Origin: Promethearchaeota archaeon
GTDB lineage: Archaea > Asgardarchaeota > Lokiarchaeia > Sigyniarchaeales > SOKP01
Assembly: GCA_030615145.1 (NCBI GenBank)
Contig: JAUWZT010000143.1
Location: 1-9,504 of the forward strand
DNA length: 9,504 nucleotides
Direction: 5' to 3'
The notes beneath the pieces are model-generated. The model ran no database searches. It was not told where the DNA came from and saw nothing but the letters and a program-made list of their open reading frames with translations. The translations under genes were made by a program, and so were the position numbers. Below are positions 5,521-9,504 of this stretch, piece by piece (position 1 is the stretch's first letter; each line of letters opens with the position of its first letter).

Positions 5521-5591
5521 TCGTATAATGAAAAATTTTTTTAAGAATTAATTTTAAAAAGGTTAATAGTTTAGATTTTCATACTAACATA

Positions 5592-5599
5592 ATTTAAAT
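5592..5599 (+). promoter_or_regulatory. TATA-like box of the 34-aa membrane peptide gene
   Basis: ATTTAAAT lies 22-29 bp before the ATG at 5621, the distance expected for an archaeal TATA box when transcription starts at or next to the start codon. No ribosome binding site lies between, which also fits a leaderless message. Confidence 0.4.
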
Positions 5600-5620
5600 G
5601 TATTAAGATTGGTTATTGAT

Positions 5621-5725
5621 ATGGAAGAGTTAATAGAATCTTATGGATGGTATATTATTGCGGGGATAATTACCTTAGTTTTTTTAATCACATGTTGCAC
5701 AATCAATAGAAAACTTCTAAAATAA
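5621..5725 (+). CDS. 34-aa single-span membrane microprotein
   Basis: An ATG frame of 34 codons. Residues 1-9 are acidic (MEELIESYG), residues 10-28 form one hydrophobic span (WYIIAGIITLVFLITCCTI), and the tail NRKLLK is basic. The acidic side followed by span and positive tail suggests N-out/C-in insertion in the cytoplasmic membrane. The CC pair near the inner end could be a lipidation or disulfide site, which is inference. A TATA-like box at 5592-5599 is correctly placed. It stands alone on the + strand, convergent with the TPR gene whose stop lies 46 bases further on. It matches no family I know, and it is short enough to be skipped by most gene callers. The clean charge and hydrophobicity layout makes a real gene likely. 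Confidence 0.5.
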   Translation: MEELIESYGWYIIAGIITLVFLITCCTINRKLLK

Positions 5726-5770
5726 TAGTTACAAATAATTCGGGCGTAGTATTCGTTTGGTACTGTTTAA

Positions 5771-6517
5771 CTAAATCCCTAAACCATTTCTATTTAGATC
5801 GTCTATTAATTTTGGTAATAATTCTTTATTTATGTTAAGATAATCGCCGTCTAATTCAAAGTTATACTTTTGTCCCCACTCAATTAGAACTTTTATTAAA
5901 GTCTCTTTGTTTAATTTGAGTAGTTCTTGTATCATCTCAACCTTAATACGTTTTGAAACGCATAATAATGCCTTTAATCGTTCAATAACGCTCTCGTTTT
6001 CTTTAGATTCGTTTTCTGTTTTATTTTGGTTATCTAGCTTTTGTCTAATTGCCATAAGAGCTTGTTTAGCGTAAACAAAATCGGGATCGATTTTTAAAGC
6101 TTTTTGGTGAGCTTCTATAGCTTTTTCTAAATTTTCTCTTTCTTCGTAGATTAGACCAATGTTGTAATGGCAATGCTTATAATCCGGTTTTATAGCGATC
6201 GCAATTTCACAAGCGTTCAACGCTTCTTCAAATAGTTCTAAGTTAAAATAGGCGATCCCGAGGTTATAATGCGCTCTATAATTATGGGGGTCGATCTCTA
6301 TTATTCTTTTAAAATTTTTAATCGCTTTTTCATACTCTAAAACGTAATAATCGTTAAGGTAACCCCCATAAGCAAACAAAGCGTCAATAAGACTTTTCTT
6401 GAGTTCGAGTTCGGGTTTATTATTGAATAAATCTTCTAAAATTTCTATACCTTCTTCGAAATCTTCATTATCTATTAATTTCTTTGCTTTTTCAAGAATT
6501 TCTCTGTCGTCAGTCAA
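5771..6517 (-). CDS. TPR protein with C-terminal winged-helix/PCI-like module
   Basis: The 248 residues begin with TPR-like helices (5-50), followed by three canonical TPR units at about 62-95, 96-129 and 130-160, marked by YEKAIKNFKRIIEIDP, FEEALNACEIAIAIKP and LEKAIEAHQKALKIDP. A polar linker rich in Asn, Glu and Lys (161-176) leads to a C-terminal module of about 70 residues (RLKALLCVSKRIKVEMIQ, then IEWGQKYNFELDGDYLNINK). Its helix-helix-helix-hairpin layout suits a small winged helix or PCI-type end, which I associate from memory with Asgard archaeal proteins. It is probably a cytosolic scaffold. The start is TTG at 6517, with no ATG nearby, 10 bases after the stop of the GNAT gene, so the two form an operon and translation is likely coupled. 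The partner protein is unknown. Confidence 0.82.
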   Translation of the reverse strand: MTDDREILEKAKKLIDNEDFEEGIEILEDLFNNKPELELKKSLIDALFAYGGYLNDYYVLEYEKAIKNFKRIIEIDPHNYRAHYNLGIAYFNLELFEEALNACEIAIAIKPDYKHCHYNIGLIYEERENLEKAIEAHQKALKIDPDFVYAKQALMAIRQKLDNQNKTENESKENESVIERLKALLCVSKRIKVEMIQELLKLNKETLIKVLIEWGQKYNFELDGDYLNINKELLPKLIDDLNRNGLGI

Positions 6518-6527
6518 TTGATTTCAC

Positions 6528-6983
6528 TTAAATCTCATTTTCGTACCAAATATTTGGCGATTTTTTTACACCAAGCTTCATAAATACGCTCCTTAAGGCA
6601 CCGTCTGAATCCGAACAGATGTAATACACTTTATCTAATTTAAGCGTTTTTTTTATGTATAACTGTAGTTCTCTAATTATTTTTTCCTCAATTCCTTTTT
6701 TGTAAGAATCTTCCTTTTTAGTTAAAATTTGATGAATAATTGCTCGATCGTTGCCTAAATAATCTCTAAAAGAAGTATACGTTCCCCAACCAACAGTTTT
6801 CCCCTCCTCTTTGGCAACCACCATAGAATTTCTATATTGAAGGTCTAAGACTCTTTTATTTATCTCTTGTTCGAATTTTTGCCAATGTGAGAAGAAGTAA
6901 GACTTATTTTCGATAAAATCTTCAAAAATTTCTTTAAGTGCCTCTCGATCTAATCGAGGATCGTATCTATCGATTATAATCAT
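6528..6983 (-). CDS. GNAT-fold protein with degenerate acetyl-CoA loop
   Basis: 151 residues with the order of a GNAT N-acetyltransferase. There are N-terminal helices (12-50), strand SMVVAKEEGKTVGWGTYTSF at 53-72, the central strand AIIHQILT at 81-88, a pyrophosphate-loop region EDSYKKGIEEKIIRELQLYI at 91-110, strand KVYYICSDSD at 118-127 and the late helix/strand GALRSVFMKLGVKK at 128-141 (the usual N..a...Y.k.GF). The acetyl-CoA loop, normally (Q/R)xxGx(G/A), is SYKKGIEEK, so CoA binding is uncertain. The protein may be an acetyltransferase of unknown substrate or a GNAT-fold binding protein. The ATG at 6983 lies 25-32 bp from TTATAAAA, as in a leaderless gene. It is the first gene of an operon with the TPR protein. 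Confidence 0.7.
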   Translation of the reverse strand: MIIIDRYDPRLDREALKEIFEDFIENKSYFFSHWQKFEQEINKRVLDLQYRNSMVVAKEEGKTVGWGTYTSFRDYLGNDRAIIHQILTKKEDSYKKGIEEKIIRELQLYIKKTLKLDKVYYICSDSDGALRSVFMKLGVKKSPNIWYENEI

Positions 6984-7007
6984 GATATTTCTGTTAATGA
7001 TTAATGG

Positions 7008-7015
7008 TTTTATAA
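7008..7015 (-). promoter_or_regulatory. TATA box of the GNAT-TPR operon
   Basis: TTATAAAA on the minus strand spans 25-32 bases before the ATG at 6983, with an A-rich stretch upstream as a possible BRE. The spacing puts the transcript start at the start codon, so the message is probably leaderless. It is the best TATA match in the window. Confidence 0.6.
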
Positions 7016-7031
7016 TATTTTTTCTTTTGAA

Positions 7032-7045
7032 TTTTTTTTTTTTTT
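7032..7045 (+). repeat. Poly(T) tract of 14 bases between divergent promoters
   Basis: Fourteen T in a row lie in the 112-bp gap between the GNAT gene (-) and dUTPase (+), between the two TATA-like boxes (7008-7015 and about 7054-7063). It could be a stiff, histone-poor tract or simply a homopolymer run. Confidence 0.4.
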
Positions 7046-7095
7046 AATTAATCTTTAATAAAAACTCTTTTTTATGTTCTGAAATATTAGAATTT

Positions 7096-7611
7096 ATGAA
7101 ACGGACAAATAAAATAGACAAATTGATTATACCTATCAAAAAAACCAATAAGGACGCAATGCTTCTTATAACTTCAAAAAAGGGAGATGCTGGTGCTGAC
7201 GCTCGAATTAGTGGCTTTAAACAAATCGTTAATGAAAACGGCAAAAAAGAATTAATCGCGCTTGACACTGACACTTATACGCTTAAACCTCTAGAGCGAA
7301 TTGGGTGTCCTTTAGGATTTGCTACAGCTATCCCCGAAGGATATTACTTTAAGGTCGCACCCCGCAGTGGTCTCGCGCTATGGGATGGGTTATCAATCGT
7401 TAATAGCCCTGGTACTATAGATTCTGGTTATAGAAACGAATGGATGGCTATTGTTATAAATCTTTCAAATAAAGATGTGGTCTTGAAGAGAGGAGATCGC
7501 ATATGCCAAATTATTCTTGGCAAAATCCATAATTACGAATTCAAAGAAACTGATGAATTATCAGAATCTGAGCGTGGTTTAGGAGGCTTCGGTAGTAGTG
7601 GTAATAAATGA
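7096..7611 (+). CDS. dut: dUTP diphosphatase, trimeric type
   Basis: Hydrolyses dUTP to dUMP and pyrophosphate, keeping uracil out of DNA and feeding dTMP synthesis. All five trimeric dUTPase motifs are present in 171 residues: I, DAGADARI at 31-38; II, PRSGLA at 89-94; III, NSPGTIDSGYRNEW at 103-116, with catalytic Asp109 and uracil-stacking Tyr112; IV, RGDRICQIIL at 132-141; V, RGLGGFGSSG at 160-169. Compared with the ~150 aa family norm, there is an N-terminal extension (MKRTNKIDKLIIPIKK) and an insertion after motif I (about 40-55). The motifs separate it from dCTP deaminase. The ATG at 7096 follows TTTAATAAAA at 7054-7063, giving a short leader. It diverges from the GNAT gene, and a small winged-helix gene follows 37 bases downstream. 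Confidence 0.93.
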   Translation: MKRTNKIDKLIIPIKKTNKDAMLLITSKKGDAGADARISGFKQIVNENGKKELIALDTDTYTLKPLERIGCPLGFATAIPEGYYFKVAPRSGLALWDGLSIVNSPGTIDSGYRNEWMAIVINLSNKDVVLKRGDRICQIILGKIHNYEFKETDELSESERGLGGFGSSGNK

Positions 7612-7648
7612 AATTAAATATTAATAACTATGTTTTGTTCTTATTATT

Positions 7649-7861
7649 ATGTCAGAACTATCAGTAGAAGAAAAATTTATTATTAAAAATTTAAAAGATA
7701 ACGGTGGGGAACTTAAATACAAGGAATTACAAACGCTCTGCCAAGAAGAATTTGAAGGGGTTAGGTTAATCTTGAAAAAATTAAAGGAAAAACAGATTGT
7801 CAGTTATGAGGGAGTAATCCCCGGGTATTCCGCAGAAATCAAACTTAATGAAGTCTCTTAG
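7649..7861 (+). CDS. Small winged-helix DNA-binding protein
   Basis: A 70-residue protein with a winged-helix layout. Helix 1 is VEEKFIIKNLKDNGG (6-20), followed by YKELQTLCQEEF (24-35) as helix 2, a recognition-helix candidate EGVRLILKKLKEKQI (36-50) and a wing VSYEGVIPGYSAEIKL (51-66). This is probably a one-domain transcription factor or a nucleoid-type protein; its targets are unknown. It is acidic at the N-terminus and Lys-rich in the third helix, as DNA binders are. The ATG at 7649 lies 37 bases after the dut stop. TTAAATATTAATA at 7614-7626 sits 23-35 bp upstream, so it may have its own leaderless promoter as well as read-through from dut. Confidence 0.7.
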   Translation: MSELSVEEKFIIKNLKDNGGELKYKELQTLCQEEFEGVRLILKKLKEKQIVSYEGVIPGYSAEIKLNEVS

Positions 7862-8003
7862 TCTAAAAATTATATTGATTTGAACTTCCCTCTAATTTTT
7901 TATGTGATAAATGGACATTAGTTTTTATGTAAAGCCTATATTTTAAGATTAATTACTAAAATTAATTAGTTAAATTGAAAAAACCACACATATTTGTCTA
8001 ATT
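7862..8003 (+). promoter_or_regulatory. AT-rich upstream region of the acyl-CoA synthetase gene
   Basis: A 142-bp gap. A run of six T at 7896-7901 may end the winged-helix transcript. TTAATTA occurs twice between about 7950 and 7971, and GTTAAATTG at about 7970-7978 lies 26-34 bp before the TTG start at 8004, as for a leaderless transcript. Nothing else is supported here. Confidence 0.3.
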
Positions 8004-8288
8004 TTGACTGAATATAATAATTTTGAACCATTTAAAGACCACTTTCTGTATAAGATATTAAATCCAAAGAGTTTAGCAATTTTTGGAGCAAATAATAATT
8101 TATTGACAACAATGGGCTCTATGCAATTGCGTAACATTATCGCTGGTGGAGGATTTGATGGCAATATCTACCCAGTTCATCCTAGACTGGATGAAGTTCA
8201 GGGTTTTAAAGCGTATAAATCCGTAAAAGATTTACCCGTAGTACCCGATCTTGCTTTTCTTATATTACCTACGAGAGTAGTACCTTAA
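8004..8288 (+). CDS. NDP-forming acyl-CoA synthetase alpha: N-terminal part, cut by an in-frame TAA
   Basis: These 94 codons form the first half of a CoA-binding (Rossmann) domain: SLAIFGAN at 23-30 in place of the usual VAVIGAS, then IIAGGGFDGNIYPVHP at 45-60 and VQGFKAYKSVKDLP at 65-78. They end at LPTRVVP before a TAA at 8286-8288. Translation of the same frame beyond the stop continues the domain without any gap to the window edge, so this is not a complete protein by family standards. The start is TTG at 8004; an in-frame TGA at 7977 and no ATG in between leave it as the only usual start. Alone the piece could bind at most part of CoA. It is either a nonsense-mutated gene, a read-through site, or a base error. 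Confidence 0.75.
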   Translation: MTEYNNFEPFKDHFLYKILNPKSLAIFGANNNLLTTMGSMQLRNIIAGGGFDGNIYPVHPRLDEVQGFKAYKSVKDLPVVPDLAFLILPTRVVP

Positions 8289-8291
8289 GTT

Positions 8292-9504
8292 ATGGAAGAA
8301 TGCGGAGAAAAGGGGATTAAAAACCTTTTAATAACTTCTGGTGGTTTCAGAGAGATTGGAAAAGATGGAATTGAATTATCTAAAAAAATTGACGAAATTT
8401 CAAAAAAATACAATATGAGATTTGTCGGTCCTAACTGTCTTGGAATATATAATGGATGGTATGGATTTCCTGAGAAAAAAGAAGTATATTTTAACACTTT
8501 TTGGCCTTATGCGATACCTGAACGGGGAAATATTTCGATTATAAGTCAATCAGGAACAATTGCTGCCCAAACTTTCTGGCATGCGAAAGAGATGGGTGTT
8601 AGGATTAGTAAATCGCTTTCTGTAGGTAATGAAAGAAATATTGATATGGTAGATTTTTTAGAATATTTCAAAGACGATCCTCAAACAGGTGTAATCGGAC
8701 TTTATATAGAAGAGATAAAACAGGGAAAAGAGTTCATTAAATTGGTTAAAGAAATCACTCCAAAAAAGCCAATAGTTGCGATTTATACGGGAGGAACTAA
8801 AGCAGCAGATAGAGCGATCAAGAGTCATACGGGCTCTTTAGGTGGCAATCAAAAGATTTACGACGCAGTTTTTAAAGAATCTGGGATCATCTCTACTAAT
8901 TCTATAACGGATTTCTTGTATTACTTAAGGACTTTATCCTTTGCTCAAAAGTATAACATATTTATGAAAGGTAAACGGGTTGGAATTATTACCAGTTCAG
9001 GAGGTAGTGGCTCAATGATGGCAAAATCTTCAGAACTATATGGGTTAGAGGTTCCAGAATTTTCTAAACGACTAAAGGATGATCTTTCGGAGTTAATACC
9101 ATTTACTGCGAGCGCGAGTAACCCCATTGATGTAACTTTCGATACAAACTTTTTAAACATATTTTACAAATTTCCTAAGATGTTGATGAAATCTGGAGAG
9201 GTAGACAGCATTGTTGTGTGGGGTGTGTTTGATTTCGACGATATTATAGAAACTATTGAAAAATCTGGGATGACCATCGACGATAATATAAAAAATATGG
9301 CTCATATGTTAGATAGATCTGTCATTCGACCAATTAAGAGACTGATGAAAAAGTATTCTATTCCTGTTTATTTTTCTGGACCCTTTCCATACAGGTTTCC
9401 ATGGTTTCAAAAATTTCTGTCCTACGATATACCCATTTTTGATTTGTGGGATGCTCCACCTAAATGTTTAAAAATTCTGTACGAATATTCAGAGTATCGC
9501 AAAA
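8292..9504 (+). CDS. NDP-forming acyl-CoA synthetase alpha: remainder, partial at window edge
   Basis: Same frame as the 8004 gene, restarting at an ATG two codons after its TAA. With NDP, the family converts acyl-CoA plus phosphate to acid, CoA and ATP. Numbered from 8004 (stop = codon 95), it holds the rest of the CoA-binding domain (GPNCLG at 142-147), then a succinyl-CoA ligase-like domain with SQSG at 181-184, YIEEI near 235 and the phosphorylated His275 in KSHTGSLGG, then a third flavodoxin-like domain from about 322 (GKRVGIITSSGGSG). Residues from about 480, ending LKILYEYSEYRK, resemble the end of an alpha subunit. A stand-alone alpha would stop just outside the window; a fused form would continue into an ATP-grasp domain. 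No other stop occurs in 404 codons, so selection has kept the frame. Confidence 0.85.
   Translation, partial: MEECGEKGIKNLLITSGGFREIGKDGIELSKKIDEISKKYNMRFVGPNCLGIYNGWYGFPEKKEVYFNTFWPYAIPERGNISIISQSGTIAAQTFWHAKEMGVRISKSLSVGNERNIDMVDFLEYFKDDPQTGVIGLYIEEIKQGKEFIKLVKEITPKKPIVAIYTGGTKAADRAIKSHTGSLGGNQKIYDAVFKESGIISTNSITDFLYYLRTLSFAQKYNIFMKGKRVGIITSSGGSGSMMAKSSELYGLEVPEFSKRLKDDLSELIPFTASASNPIDVTFDTNFLNIFYKFPKMLMKSGEVDSIVVWGVFDFDDIIETIEKSGMTIDDNIKNMAHMLDRSVIRPIKRLMKKYSIPVYFSGPFPYRFPWFQKFLSYDIPIFDLWDAPPKCLKILYEYSEYRK

Noticed and set aside
5396..5527. Inverted copies of ATGATCGTAT at 5399-5408 and 5517-5526
   Set aside because: The 10-mer is itself nearly palindromic and the copies do not flank a defined unit, so chance in AT-rich DNA is the simplest view.
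7044..7274. 76-codon minus-strand frame over the start of dut
   Set aside because: It is antisense to the dUTPase N-terminus and motif I and would overlap the dut promoter.
8286..8288. Recoding of the stop as pyrrolysine or selenocysteine
   Set aside because: The codon is TAA; pyrrolysine uses TAG and selenocysteine TGA, so neither explains it.
8945..9160. 71-codon minus-strand frame inside the acyl-CoA synthetase
   Set aside because: It is a shadow of the third domain of the + strand gene, which is open throughout.
1..9504. CRISPR array, insertion sequence ends, toxin-antitoxin pair or rRNA
   Set aside because: No regularly spaced repeats, transposase motifs, paired small toxin genes or conserved rRNA segments were found on either strand.

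Overview
The window (about 35% GC, AT-rich intergenic DNA) looks like a chromosomal segment of an archaeon, most likely an Asgard archaeon of the Lokiarchaeota/Promethearchaeota type. This is inferred from several things. Genes are short and loosely packed, with TATA-like boxes about 25-32 bp before start codons (leaderless transcripts). Three genes start with TTG. Oligo-T tracts follow genes in place of hairpin terminators. PurE carries an archaeal-type tail. A TPR protein ends in a small winged-helix/PCI-like module of a kind I associate with Asgard proteomes. No RNA gene, CRISPR array or insertion sequence was seen.

Layout. Positions 3-53 are probably the last codons of an upstream + strand gene. 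Positions 167-708 hold a GC-elevated block: a possible 37-aa peptide gene (-) and a 124-aa orphan (+), diverging from a short promoter region with a repeated decamer. Positions 827-2657 are a minus-strand operon purE-rpiA-rpe, joining pentose-phosphate interconversion (Rpe, RpiA) to purine synthesis (PurE). Divergent from it, 2871-4208 is a stand-alone thiolase. After a 360-bp AT-rich gap come a dodecin-fold gene (4571-4777, -) and a second GC-elevated orphan with a possible zinc site (4926-5408, -). A 360-bp gap then holds two very small candidate genes, one a convincing 34-aa single-span membrane peptide at 5621-5725. Positions 5771-6983 are a two-gene minus operon, a GNAT-fold protein followed by a TPR/winged-helix protein. 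Divergent from it are dUTPase (7096-7611) and a 70-aa winged-helix protein (7649-7861). The window ends inside an ADP-forming acyl-CoA synthetase alpha-type gene (8004 to the edge).

How the genes may work together. RpiA supplies ribose-5-phosphate for PRPP, PurE acts in the purine pathway that uses PRPP, and dUTPase cleans the pyrimidine nucleotide pool. Thiolase yields acyl- or acetyl-CoA, and NDP-forming acyl-CoA synthetases convert such thioesters to acid plus ATP. The last two genes are 4 kb apart, so a direct link is only an inference.

Most notable points: a single in-frame TAA splits an otherwise intact acyl-CoA synthetase, with an ATG two codons later; the dodecin lacks the flavin-stacking Trp and the Gln; PurE has Ala in place of a conserved His; and orphan genes are clearly richer in GC than the metabolic genes around them. 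I found no clear new multi-gene system.
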